Part shown: one piece after another, positions 52,561 through 63,683 of the stretch
How the letters are laid out: the number at the start of each line of letters is the position of its first letter
Position numbering within the stretch: position 1 is the stretch's first letter
Assembly (NCBI RefSeq): GCF_000499845.2
Contig: NC_023749.2
Span: 28,544,381 to 28,608,380 of the forward strand
Reading direction: 5' to 3'
Source: Phaseolus vulgaris
Lineage: Eukaryota > Streptophyta > Magnoliopsida > Fabales > Fabaceae
Length of the DNA: 64,000 nucleotides
Position numbers and translations under genes: made by a program
The notes under the pieces: model-generated
What the model was told of the DNA's origin: nothing
Database searches by the model: none
What the model saw: the letters and a program-made list of their open reading frames with translations, nothing else

Positions 52561-53356
52561 TCCCTAATGTGGCCAACTTTCAACAGCTTCTCCATCTCTT
52601 CGCGTATGACCTAATGCCTTTCTTCGTTGAATTTTCGCCTTCTCTGGCGAACAGGTCGGACCTGGGGGCCCATGGTGAGACAATGACACAGGAAGTCAGG
52701 GTCTATGCCAGGCATGTCAGAGGCAGACCACGCGAAGGCGTCAAGGTGCCACGCTATGACCTCGACAACTTGATTTTGCGACTCTTAGCTCAAAGATTTT
52801 CCAAGCTTGAACCTCTTCCCACCGATCTCTCTTTCTACTACGTCTTCGGCGGGTTCGGGTCGTTTCTCCCGGGCGATCTTTGCACGGGTGATCCCTTCTT
52901 CCCTAGGAGGTTGGGTAGTAACAGCGAACACCCCTCTCTTTGTCTTGAAGCTATTTTTGTAGCACTTCTTAGCCTCTTTTTGGTAAGGCTTCCGGTATAG
53001 GGCCTCAACTGGTTTGGGCATAGTTGTAACTTGTTGAAGGTTGATCAGAACATCACATCGGCAGAACTTCCTTGATCCACGAGGATGCGGTGCACCTTCC
53101 TTCCTGTTGTGACTAGCGAAATCACTACTGGGTCATTGTCATGGGGTATGACATCCTGGAGGTCGGCCTTGGTGAAGACGAGGTTGACGTTGGGAGTTTG
53201 ATCTACCTGCTGCACCTCCACCGCCACTACCTCTCGCACGTACTTCTTTCGCTGGGAAGCGGTGCAGCCTCCTCTTGAAAATCCTCTTGAGATCGTGTTG
53301 ATCTCCCCGTGAATGGAAACCTCGTGCCCATGATCTGCCCCTACAGTTACCAACAC
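52561..53356 (-). pseudogene. Tat copy B: protease and linker
   Basis: 53356-53048 carries VVAVEVQQVDQTPNVNLVFTK (protease N-terminal region) and the active site LVDQGSSADVMF followed by TGA (53045-53047), the same stop as in copy A. About 240 bp of the protease C-terminal part (NILLGRPALN in copy A) are deleted at about 52990. 53021-52785 carries the linker (KRGVFAVTTQPPREEGI). Confidence 0.82.
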
Positions 53357-54533
53357 TTAATCATTCTGCGGCTCTTGAAGATAATCCTTTAAGAACCCGT
53401 TCTTCACTAGCTCATCTAGTTGGTGTGTCAGGGCCAAGCAATTGCGTATGTAGTGGCCATTTGCTTGGTGAAACTCACACCAAGCGTTCTTGCTGGGCCC
53501 CATCTTCCTGTTGGTCTTTGCGGGCACCTTCAGCCTTGCCGCTATGTTTGGGATAGCGATTAGCTCCTTGAGCTCCACTCCGTGTGCACGTCCCCGCCTG
53601 GGACCGTTCGTAGGGCTTTTCCGTTCCCTTTTTCTCTATGGTCGCCTCGTGCACCCTCATGGGCTGAGGCCGACCTGCTGCTCGAGGTCGGATAGGACCG
53701 ACAAGACGTTGTTTCTCCGTTACTCGATCATCTGCAGCGATGTGTGCCAACGCTCGTCGTCTATTCTCGGTGAACGTCTTTGGGTAGAACCTTAGCAGCG
53801 ATTCGCTGAAAGGTCCTGGCAACATTCCCTTGACAAAGGCATGCATCGTCATGGCCTCATCCGTGGGTTTCAACCTCACCACCTGGACCCCAAATCTGTT
53901 CATGTAGTCCTTCATGGACTCCCCCTAATACTGTTTAATATCGAAGACGTCATAGGAAAGTTGAGTGGGGGCCTTGTTAACAAGGCATTGTCCCCTAAAC
54001 AACGTAGCAAACTGGTCGAAGGGGGTGATGTGTCCGTCGGGAAGGCTAACAAACCATACCAATGTCGCGCCTGCCAACGTACTCATGAGCAACATGGAGT
54101 ACACAATGTCAGATCCTCCTGTAAGCATCATCTGAGTGTGGAACGCCATGGGATAGGCCTCTAGGTCCTCTGCCCTTGTGAATGTGACCTTCGGGCACAG
54201 AGACGTGGTTGGTAACGCTGTATCCATGATCGCTTGTGAGAACGGCATGAGACGTGCCCTTAGTGGTACAGGTGGGGCACGTTCGTCCACCGCGTGCTCC
54301 CCTACTTGCTACAAATCCCGACGCATTTCCTCATTGGCTCTGCGCAGTTCTTCATTGTCCGCTCGTGATGCGGCAATTTCAACCCTAGATGCTGCCACCT
54401 CTGCTTGGAGGGCACACATAGTCTCCAAGATTTGTTGCGTTGTAACATTGTCCCCTCTAGGGAGCACAACTCCTATGGGTACAACAATTCCTTGCCTCGT
54501 ACTCCTCATATTGCTAGTAAAGACTCTTAACAC
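53357..54533 (-). pseudogene. Tat copy B gag
   Basis: 54533-54309 encodes MLRVFTSNMRSTRQGI and the helical region. After a stop at 54309, 54290-53925 encodes the capsid part (EAYPMAFHTQMMLTGGSD, TLVWFVSLPDGHIT, FRGQCLV). 53915-53475 encodes RFGVQVVRLKPTDEAMT and GPFSESLLRF, then shifts frame at a 28-bp deletion. 53578-53357 in the other frame carries the zinc-finger-like CEFHQANGHYIRNC and ends LQEPQND. Three breaks; inactive. Confidence 0.85.
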
Positions 54534-54560
54534 GATTGTGAGTGGGACCTTTCTTTAACA

Positions 54561-54579
54561 GGCCCCACGGTGGGCGCGA
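54561..54579 (-). promoter_or_regulatory. Primer binding site of Tat copy B (mutated)
   Basis: The minus strand reads TCGCGCCCACCGTGGGGCC two bases inside the LTR end. Copy A has TGGCGTCCACCGTGGGGCC. Confidence 0.6.
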
Positions 54580-54581
54580 AA

Positions 54582-55468
54582 TGTTCTTGCCAGTTGACTC
54601 GCTCCGTCGGTTGATTCTAACGAAAACCTTTGGCCCTTTTATATTCTCTTGAGAATGGTGTTTCCTGATCAAGAAATCTCTCACCTAAAAAGACAAAGGG
54701 GCGCCTTGACGGTCTTTTACACTCCGACGCTCAAGTCAGTATAAGGGCAAAGAAACATCAAGTGTATAAAGTAGTTTCAGTCTCAGAAACTCTGTACCTT
54801 GCTAGGGTTCTTGGCACCCTTTATATAGGTTGAAACTAGAGTTTACCTTTGTGTTGTTAACCTTGTATAGGGTTCTTTGGAGAATGTCCCTGTGCCGCTA
54901 TTTACATAATCTTAGCGTATCTGGCACATAGAACTTCCCTTAACTAGAATGCAACGAATAACAAAGTGGTCGCTTAGGTACCAACTTGTGCACCTAATCT
55001 CTAGCGCCATCTGCTTTGTGGATGCCCTAAGCATTCACGTGCCATGCATGCAACTTTCCTTGGAAATCCTAACCCTAATGGGCCTTAGTGCCTCCCAGGA
55101 ATATTCTTTCGTGTCGCGCCTGCATGCTCTATACACACCACGTGCATGGATCCTTCGTGACTTAGGCTTCCCACATATCTCATGTCTTAACTGTTAACTT
55201 ATCATAACTCTAGGGCCCACCTTATGTGGCCCACTACATCGTTCATACTGCCGATGTCCGATCTCTCCCTCTATTCACGAGGTCTGATGTCTATCTCCAA
55301 CGTTGGGGTCTACGATATCAATATCCAAAGACTAACCAATTCCCTGGTAAGTGCGTTTGGGCCCACCTTACGTGGCCCCTTCCACTATCAGGCATCGGTG
55401 TGCGATGTCTGAGGTTAGTCACTAGGATCGATGACCGAGGACTGGTCGGGAAAAATTCTTTTCTCACA
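54582..55468 (-). mobile_element. 5' LTR of Tat copy B (most complete LTR of this family)
   Basis: 887 bp on the minus strand from TGTGAGAAAAG to CTGGCAAGAACA, with the TATA sequence AACCTATATAAAGG at about 54820. It contains the about 240-bp segment missing from 22312-22975. The plus-strand ORFs within it (54949-55197, 55226-55609) are not genes. Confidence 0.85.
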
Positions 55469-56888
55469 CCACATAAAATTTTCCTTCTACTCTTAGCGTC
55501 TGTTTGTTTCTGTGAATGTACTGGTTACAAACAAATAAGTGAGGGGATAATAACTATTTGGATTCAGAATTTTGTGGGAAAAAGAAGGAGAAGATATACT
55601 TGTGCATAGTAAATATAATTTTCCCTCAAAATGAATAAATGTAGAGGAAAAGTTACGCCAACATATATTATTTTTGAATTCACACTCATTTATTCTCATG
55701 TTATAGTGTTTTTTTATTTTCCATTACGGTAAGGTTTTCTAATATTAAAAAATATTATTTTTTATTTATATAAAATTTGATTTATTTTTTAAATTTATAA
55801 TATATGTTTAATATTTTAAAAAATTATTTAGAATTTTTATTTTTATTTAATTTGTTGTTGTGTTTATATTAATATATTTTTGTGTATAATCATTATGTTT
55901 ATGAGTTATAATTTATTTAATTATAAATTTTGATGAATTTTTTTATCGTTAATTATGTTATATTTTTTCTTGTAATATATTTTATTTTTTATTATTACAG
56001 GGTTTTTAATGTTAAAAAAACAATATATTTATTTATTTATATAATATCTTATTTATTTAATGATTTATTTTGGAATTTTATAATACATTTTAATATTTTA
56101 AGAAATTGCATGAAGTCTGTTTTTATTTAATTTTTTGAATACATATTTGTTTTAATTATAATTTTTAAATTATACCTATAATACATATTTATTTATTTTT
56201 AATTATAATTTTTATATTTATGAATATGTGAAACTTATTTATTTTTAAACTAAAACAAACTCATTTCATTATTAATTTTTTAATAGGTAAGGGTAAATTT
56301 GTAAAGTAACATTTTACACCATTAAAATAATTCAAAATTCCATCAGAAACATCACATTACTCGAAAACTCCAATAAACTTTCCTCATAGATCCACTCTAA
56401 CATATCTCAATCCAAACATTTCACACTTTCCTCTCACATCCTCGTAAATCCACTCCCTCAAATCCCCACAAATTCACTCTCTAATCGAAACACACCCTTA
56501 GCACTTAATATTTTTTTCTATATGAATTCAATATCAAGGGAGGATCATCTCTTCATAATCTCAAACTTAATACTGAACCTAAACCTTTCTATATAGTGTT
56601 CTTTTTTGAAAATAAATATATAATAAATTATAAACTTACTAATCATTCCCCTATAATAATATTAAGCATAATATATTAATAACTTATAATAAATATAATA
56701 ACAATATAGTGAAAAAGATAAACAAATTATAACACTTATAAACATAAACATAGTAATTGCAGTGTCAGCCTAACTGATATGTCAAGCTGCATAGTAATGC
56801 CTAACATGAAAAAATTTTACAAAAAAAAACATAAACACAGTAAAACATGTTTTTATTCTATGATTTTTTTAATTATAACTCTCATTAA
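55469..56888. repeat. AT-rich unit 4, right part
   Basis: Counterpart of 22976-24396, with a LINE-tail-like sequence at 56759-56830, ending at the chromovirus LTR. No gene seen. ORF 55930-56130 is AT-rich and unsupported. Confidence 0.7.
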
Positions 56889-58232
56889 TTTTAAAACATG
56901 TTCTACCTCTTTCTATACAAACTTAAAGTTTTTCAAAATATTTCTATTACAAGATTATGACTTATAGAAATACAAATATTTACATATCCATAGCTCAAAA
57001 TAAAACTTTGAAACCTTTAAGGCTCTCCTGCACCTATATGGTCATCTGCTCGTGTACATAGTACAGTCATTGCGGTTCAATGACAACACGAAAAACAAGG
57101 GTAAGCTTGTGAAAATAAAAAATTATAATATACGCAATTAAATTAAAAGAGAAAATGAAATTGCATGGTCAATTTCTCAATTATTCAATCTTCTTCAAAT
57201 TCCATCATAAAACAATCAAATAGATCTCACATGGATCTACACATCTTGAATATTCAACAAACAACGTCTTTCGGAAGACCCGTATTAAGTAAGTCCTACT
57301 AGAGACTAACACCTGATCCGAAGATTACTAGCGAATCTAACAGAAAGGATCAGGGTAAGTTCAACACAACCCAAGCCGTGCATCTCATATGTCACGGTGT
57401 GCATGAACCTCCCCATCAACTTCTCACCACCTGATATCTTAGTCTATGTGACTTAGATCATCAGTGAAGCTCGGAGATCTCTATTACCACATAGGAATCA
57501 ATACTTAATACACAACAAACATTAGTCCATACATTATCCCAAATGTATGAATTCAATTCCACACCATTTCATCATACAATATCATTCCAAACACGATCCA
57601 CAACATTCAAAAGCTTAATTAACAAAAAAAAACAACACTTAAATATTAAACCAGCAAAATCTAATATTTTTATAAATTTTAAATAATATATAAACAAACA
57701 AAACAATATATAAACACACAATATATCCCTACAAGAGAAATTGAATATTGGGACCACGTCCCTTCCACATTAAGATCTTCTATCCTAGGGTGCTATTAAA
57801 ATTTAAATTTCGCTTCCCTTATCTCAATTGATTGCTTTCCAAGCAACCTCTAGAATTTTATTCCCCACAGTCTGGATAAGCTTCAAGATTTATGGGCCTA
57901 ATGCAAGTTATCCAAACAGAACAAAAATTCAGTATATAGTAGAATAAGTTGAGAGGATTAAACTTCTCAGCTGACCCCACCAAGATTGATGACTAAATCT
58001 TAAGGAAAAACAGAGAACAAATGATCTTTAGAGCAAAAATGAACTTACTCTGTTTAAAAATCTGATCGGGTAGAAATGTTCCGTAACTCCTCAACTACAG
58101 CGTGGTATGATCAGATTCTAAAATATATGAGGTATGGAGTGAGAAATTAAGAGATGGAGAAAGAAATAAGAAGGAGAAAAAGAAGACTGTAGTGCAACGA
58201 GGGCTTCTCTGCTTTTGTACCACGCTGTTACA
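56889..58232 (-). mobile_element. 3' LTR of chromovirus copy B
   Basis: On the minus strand it starts TGTAACAGCGTGG at 58232, preceded by the purine-rich GTTGGAGATAA. The far end lacks the last 28 bp (the gtaacaccc edge kept in copy A at 24397). About 1.34 kb. No gene. Confidence 0.78.
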
Positions 58233-59340
58233 TTATCTCCAACTACAAAAAATTTCTTCCTCGAAAATGAACTTACCAAGAAAGAGATTAGGGTATCATG
58301 CTTGTATATCCTCTTCAATTTCCCAAGTAGAATCTACAGATAAGGGATCCCACAATACTTTCACCATGGGAATACTTCTTTCCCAAAGTTGTTTCACTTG
58401 TGAATCTAAAATCCTTATTGACTTCACTTCAAATGACAGATTTTCTTTCACTTGGATGAAATCAGACTTTAGAATGTGGCTGGGATCAGGTACAAATTTT
58501 CTTAGCTAGGATACATGGAAAATATTGTGAATGTTAGCTAAAGGAGGAGGAAAAGAAATTTCATAAGCAACAGGGCCTATTCTCCTGAGAATTTGATAAG
58601 GTCTTATGAACTTAGGAGTCAATTTCTTGGATTTGAGTGCTCTTCCAACACCAGTGAACAATGTAATTCTTAAAAACAAATGATCACCTGTAGAGAATTC
58701 TAAAGGTCTTCTTCTTTTTTTCGCATAAGATATTTGCTTACTAAGAGATGTTTTCAATCTTTCTTGAATCTTTTTGGCTTTCTCATTGGTTTGTTGTATT
58801 CATTCTGGTCCAATTAACACACTCTCACCATCCTGAAACCAACACAGAGGTGTCCTTCACTTTCTTCCATACAATGCCTCGAAAGGAGCCATTCTTATGC
58901 TAGCTTGGTAACTGTTATTGTAAGTGAACTCTACCAAAGGTAGAATTTCATACCAACTGCCCATTTGATCTAACACACAAGTCCTAAGCAAATCCTTTAA
59001 GGACTGGATAGTTCTCTCTGATTGTCCATCAGTTTGAGGATGATATGCTGAACTAAGTCTGAATTTAGTCCCCAAAGCTTCTTGAAGTGTTTGCCAGAAT
59101 CTGGAGGTGAATCTAGGATCTCTATCTGAAACTATGCTAGAGGGTACACCATGCAATCTGACTATTTCATCTATGTAAATCTGGGTCAACTTTCGCATAG
59201 AGATTCTCAAATCTATAGGTAAGAAGTGTGTCGTCTTTGTCAACCTGTCCACTATGACCCAAACAGAGTCATGCTTCCTCAAAGTACGTGGTAAGTGGGT
59301 AAAAAATCCATTGAGATGCTATCCCGCTTCCACAATGGAA
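58233..59340 (-). pseudogene. Chromovirus copy B: integrase core and chromodomain-like tail
   Basis: 59282-58857 is open: [16 protein letters not shown] (Asp), [14 protein letters not shown] (Asp), [13 protein letters not shown] (Glu), [10 protein letters not shown]. After a stop at 58854-58856 region, 58757-58506 carries the C-terminal domain (GVGRALKSKKLTPKFIRPYQ, IGPVAYEISFPPPL, IHNIFHVS). A TAG then precedes the chromodomain-like tail (about 58505-58250). All three integrase acids are present. It is inactive as a polyprotein because of the stops. Confidence 0.87.
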
Positions 59341-60306
59341 TGTCTAACTGAATTAACATGCCTCCAGGTCATTGATGTTCAATCTTTGATTTCTGACAAG
59401 TCAAGCAAGCAGCTACAAAGTTAGCTACATCATTCTTCATGCCATGCCACCAATAGGACTTCTTGAGATCTTGATACATCTTGGTCATTTTTTGATTGAA
59501 ACTGAGTTTGCTTTTATGACCTTTAGATAACACTGTTTGCTTTATTTCATTATCCTGGTATGCATATTCTATTCTTAAATCTCAAAATACCATCCACTCA
59601 TAAAGAGAAGTCTTTAGCTTTCTCAGTATTTAATATGCCCATGAAGTTCTTCAATTTTGAATCTTCCAACTGCTTCTCCTTCACCTTCTCTAGAAATTCA
59701 TTAGTTATAACAAGTGTATTACAAGTAATGCAATTTGAAGACATGAAAACCTCCAAATTCATACTCCTGAAATCTTCAATCAATGCTAGCTCTCTAATCA
59801 TAAGCTAAAACATTTGTATCTTTTTACGACTCAACGCATCTGCAACAACATTTGCCTTCCCATGATGGTATATTAGCTGGAAATCATAGTCCATTAAAAA
59901 TTCGATCCACCTCATCTGTGTCATATTAAGCTCCTTCTGATCAAACAAATACTTCAAGGTTCTATAATCACAGAACACATTAAAGCTAACTCCGTAAATA
60001 AAATGTCTCCATATTTTTAAAGCAAAGACAACTTCTGCCAATTCTAGATCATGAGTTGGATAATTTCTTTCATGCACCTTTAACTGACGAGAAGCATAGG
60101 CAACAATTTTCTTATTCTGCATTAGAACACAACCCAATCCAGATAGGAAGCATCACAGAAAACTTCAAAAAAGACTGATTGGTACCAGGGATTGTCAATA
60201 TATGAGCATTAGTCAACCTTCTTTTCAACTCTTCAAAGCTTCTCTCACATTGTTCAATCCATGCAAAAGGATGATCCTTTCTAGTCAATTGGGTGAAAGG
60301 AGCCAC
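59341..60306 (-). pseudogene. Chromovirus copy B: RNase H and integrase zinc finger
   Basis: 60306-60112 and 60137-59805 carry RNase H ([20 protein letters not shown], a frameshift at [58 protein letters not shown]). In copy A the third acid is in SDYKSL; here it is CDYRTL with the Asp kept. 59801-59598 and 59540-59380 continue to the HHCC finger (YWWHGMKNDVANFV). Stops at 59802-59804 and 59595 break it. Confidence 0.85.
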
Positions 60307-60600
60307 TATTTTAGAAAAGCCTTCTATAAATCTCCTACTAACCCGACAAAGCTTCTAATTTTTGTAACTGTTTTAAGACGTTCCCACTGAAGTACAACCT
60401 CCACTTTAGAAGAATCTACTGATATTCCCTGTGCAGAGATGACATGTCCTAAAAATTATATTTTTGACATCCAGAAGTCACATTTTGAAAGTTTAGCATA
60501 TAGTTGTTTTTCTCTCAAAATGTTCAAGACAGTTCTAAGATGTTCTGCATGTTCTTCTCTTGTTCGAGAATAGTTCAAGATATCATCTATGAACACTACC
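60307..60600 (-). pseudogene. Chromovirus copy B: end of reverse transcriptase
   Basis: Encodes the RT thumb and connection ([20 protein letters not shown], then [14 protein letters not shown] in decayed form). It starts at the FIDDILNYS box and is truncated there by the Ulp1-gene DNA, so the rest of RT is missing. Confidence 0.8.
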
Positions 60601-61705
60601 TCTGGCGACATTGGTGGAAGTTGCTACATTTTTAGATACAACCTTCTTAGAGGTTCCATGAGATGCCAATGTTTTTTGAAGGCATAGTAATCTACCGTTG
60701 TACGTTCACATGTCTGATTTGCTGAACCTTGCATCTGGAGATCAAGAGATTAACCTAACAGTTCTGCAATTATGGATGATGTAAGTTCAAATATTAAAAT
60801 CTTTATACTTTTGATTTATTAAATATATTAGTACTAACTTATTGAAATTTAGGTATCTTTTTGGATTATGCTTGGATGAAGGGAAACACAATATATATGG
60901 TTTTTAGACCCTCAAGTCATTGAATTAATTGGAAAAAAGAAGTCGGAAACACAAACATACATCACCACTGTCTTAAAAAATGGTGGAAAACAAATTTATT
61001 TTGCTTCGAACATCCATGAGTAAGTCCTTATTTATTAAATAAGTTATAATAAATTATTGAAATAAGAGAAACTAATTAACTGATTTGTTATATAGGCTTC
61101 TTTGGCAACTATTGATCATATTTGTTCAAGATCATACCGCTGCATGGTTTTGCTCCTTGCATAAAAAACCACCTACCTATTTTAAAAACATTATAGATAG
61201 GTACGACAGTTTCATTTAACATTTATTATTACTTATACATTATATAATGTTATGTATTCTTACATGCAATCTTATTATTTTAGTGTTTACTCTGGATATA
61301 ATATGTTGTGTGGGAGAAGAAGTTCAAACGCACAAAAACTCACTTGGATTTACCTTAAGGTATTTAAAGTATATTTGTTCACTCAATTTAATGTGTTTCA
61401 CTCATTTATTTAATACATTTATTTTCACATGCAGTCCAACAGGCAATTTGGAAATTATGAGTGCGGTTACTATGTTATGCAGTGGATGTTGACTATTTTG
61501 CAAGCTGCAATTAATAAAGGTTGGGATGAGGTAATACCTCAATACAATAAACACTTTAAAATTTGGGGTTTATTATTCATGCACTAATTCAAAAAATTTC
61601 AAATGTCACAGTTGTTCAACGACCAACACCCGCTAGATTCGGAAGCATTGAAATATGTGAGAACAACATGGTCAATGTATTTTGTAACCATGTATAACAC
61701 CTAAG
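60601..61705 (+). pseudogene. Ulp1-like (C48) cysteine protease gene, spliced 3' end, CACTA/Mutator-type
   Basis: Six consecutive exons join in frame by GT-AG rules: to 60780, 60853-61019, 61096-61200, 61284-61359, 61435-61530, 61612-61705. They give VHMSDLLNLASGDQ, then LCLDEGKHNIYGFLDPQVIE, LLWQLLIIF…AAWFCSLHKKP, YECGYYVMQWMLTILQAA and a normal C-terminus ending in TAA. YECGYYVMQW holds the catalytic Cys of Ulp1-type SUMO protease domains, as captured by plant DNA transposons. At the usual catalytic His (HWQL) this copy has Leu (LLWQL), so it is probably not a working protease. Its 5' side is cut at 60600, with stops upstream of about 60681. Host gene versus transposon passenger is not resolved. 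Confidence 0.75.
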
Positions 61706-61734
61706 AATAGATAAATCATTAGAATCTTATAATC

Positions 61735-62682
61735 TCTAGCTTTGGAAGATGACTCCTTATGAGGATACTTTGAAAAGGATTTGTTTTTATTTTTCCTAGA
61801 GTTGTTGTAGAAGCCATCATTATGAGTGTTTTTGAAAGCATTTTTCTTTGAAATTTGAGTTTCAACCTTGATGGAAAGGTGAAGTAAAGTTTGTAAAGAT
61901 GAATACTCATGAAGATCCACAACATCTTGGATATCCCTCCTAAGAACACTTAAAAACCTAGCCATTTTAGCTTCATCATTTTCATGCATATTTACCTTAA
62001 TTAATAGTGTGTCTAGTTCCTTGAAATATGCATCCACACTTAGCGTGCCTTGGTGAAGCCTTTGGAGCTTCAACAATAGGTCTTTCCTAAAGTGTGGTGG
62101 AACAAATCTATCATGCATACACTCTTTTAAATTGTCCCAAGAAACCACGAGAGGTCTCTTGTTTAGCCCAATGTCCATAAGAGTCTTATGCCACCATTGC
62201 ATGGCATAGTCTAAAAATTCTAAAGAGGCTAATCTAACCCTTTGATCTTCTTGGACCCCATGTACATGAAAGATTTGTTCACATTTAGGCTCCCAACCTA
62301 AATACACATTAGGATCACTATTCCCACTAAAACTAGGCAATTTTGCAATTGGAAAATAAGGCTTTGCCACATTTTGGCGCCCATCTTCATGGTGATGCCT
62401 ATCTCCATGATGGTGATGATGCCTCCTCCTTCTATGTTCTTTTTCATTGCCGTGAGCATTGGAAGAACTCCTTGAAGAATGTCTATGAGCATAGTGGCTT
62501 CCATGGGTGGAATTGGTTGATCTATCGTGATTCATTTCATGTCTTTGTAATCTTTCCTCCAACTTTTTTATAGCTTCATCCTTTTGTGCAAGGGAGCGTT
62601 TTTCCTCTTTCAATTCACCAAGAATAAATGCTCTATGAGGAGAGTGTGGTTTGGAAGAGTCACCACTTGAATATGCAGCCAT
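61735..62682 (-). pseudogene. Ty3/gypsy element G3 gag (truncated before zinc knuckle)
   Basis: The minus frame starts MAAYSSGDSSKPHSPHRAFI at 62682; the longer ORF from 62715 only adds a hydrophobic leader with no support. An N-terminal helix (KRSLAQKDEAIKKLEERLQR) is followed by a His/Ser-rich stretch (RRRRHHHHHGDRHHHEDGR) and the capsid core FSGNSDPNVYLGWEPKCEQI, YAMQWWHKTL, VPPHFRKDLLLKLQRLHQGT and DAYFKELDTLL. It is related to the G1 gag (2107-3051). After SSSKARDYK it runs into DNA antisense to the Ulp1 gene, so the zinc knuckle and everything after it are lost. Confidence 0.87.
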
Positions 62683-63683
62683 TAGAAAAAAGAAAACAGC
62701 AAACACAAAGAACAAACAATTTCAAGAAAAAACAAGGTTAGAAAATGGAACAATTATGATGCTGTAATAAAAATAAAAAAGACACTCAAATCACTCCAAG
62801 AAAGAATACTTCCCTCAACCAATCTGCTCTTGGGGTTTTGTTAACTCTCAAATGAAATATGTCAAAGCAAAGCACTCTCTCTTAAAGCCAATACACCACA
62901 AAACTTAAAGAACAATAAAAGACAAGCAAAAAAGGTGTAAACAAGAAATGGCTATATCAAAAGGAATACAAGATATATGACAAACTCACAGAATAGTGAA
63001 GAAAAGACAAGCAAGAAAAATAAGGTACTCAATTAAAAGATGGCATACAAAATAAACCCAAAGAAAAGCACTAGAGTAGATGAAGAAAACAAAAAAACCG
63101 AACTACTAGAATTTTATGTAAACTGAGCGTGACTTTACAAATTTATCTGGAACTGAAGAAATCAAACTGGATTATGAAATTAAAAAAAAAGAAAGTTCAA
63201 GATCTTATCTCCACAATGACACTGGAATCACACAAAAATAGTGCGCCAATTAATTGTGATAAATTTTGCAAAATTACTGCCACTTTACCGTATTTTTTTT
63301 GTGCCAGAATTACACACCGAATGTATTCGATTTATCATTTTTTTTTCTGTTTTGAATTTTGACTCACTTCTTTTTTCTACCTTTTTCTAACACTCTCAAA
63401 AAACTCAAATCCAGAATTTCAGAATTTTCCAGTAATCACTGAAATTTTAATAATCCCAAACAGTCAACACATTTTCAAGAAAACAGAGGAAACCTAATGG
63501 AAAATGAAAAAACAGAATTGAGAACTTCAAAAGACATAATAGAATTGATATTTCAAGAACTTGTATAGATCTAAAATACAAGTAAGAACTCAAATCTAAA
63601 AGGAAAACGCACCAAAGGATCAAGAAAACAAACACATAAAACTACACTCAATTAAAAAAAATCAAGAAACCAAAATTATCAAC
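62683..63683 (-). other. Untranslated leader of G3
   Basis: Diverged relative of the G1 leader (3052-4883), A-rich on the plus strand, with T runs at about 63290 and 63345. No credible ORF. Cut at 63684 by an LTR. Confidence 0.65.

Larger units (their letters stand above)
49448..55468 (-). mobile_element. Tat-type Ty3/gypsy element, copy B, with a nested solo LTR
   Basis: Same insertion as 15095-22975: 3' LTR remnant, second RNase H, RNase H, RT, protease, gag, primer site, 5' LTR, all on the minus strand. It has the empty site of the copia-like insertion, but a private solo LTR (50311-51295), a 240-bp protease-linker deletion (about 52990) and a 28-bp gag deletion (about 53580). Confidence 0.88.
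39262..60600. repeat. Block B: second copy of the nested retroelement cluster
   Basis: Matches block A (6372-28132) segment by segment in the same order and orientation: Athila, unit 3 (=1), unit 4 (=2), Tat, unit 4 rest, chromovirus. Right homology stops at about 60600 inside RT, just before the FIDD box, where Ulp1 gene DNA begins. Confidence 0.85.
56889..60600 (-). mobile_element. Tekay/Del-like chromovirus, copy B
   Basis: Counterpart of 24397-28132. It keeps the LTR start and polypurine region lost from copy A but ends inside RT at 60600. The integrase is not interrupted by the LTR patch seen in copy A. Confidence 0.85.

Noticed and set aside
6372..60600. Assembly artefact (two haplotypes joined in tandem) as the explanation of blocks A and B
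   Set aside because: Many private insertions and deletions and noticeable divergence argue for a real, older duplication, but I cannot exclude strongly diverged haplotypes without read data.
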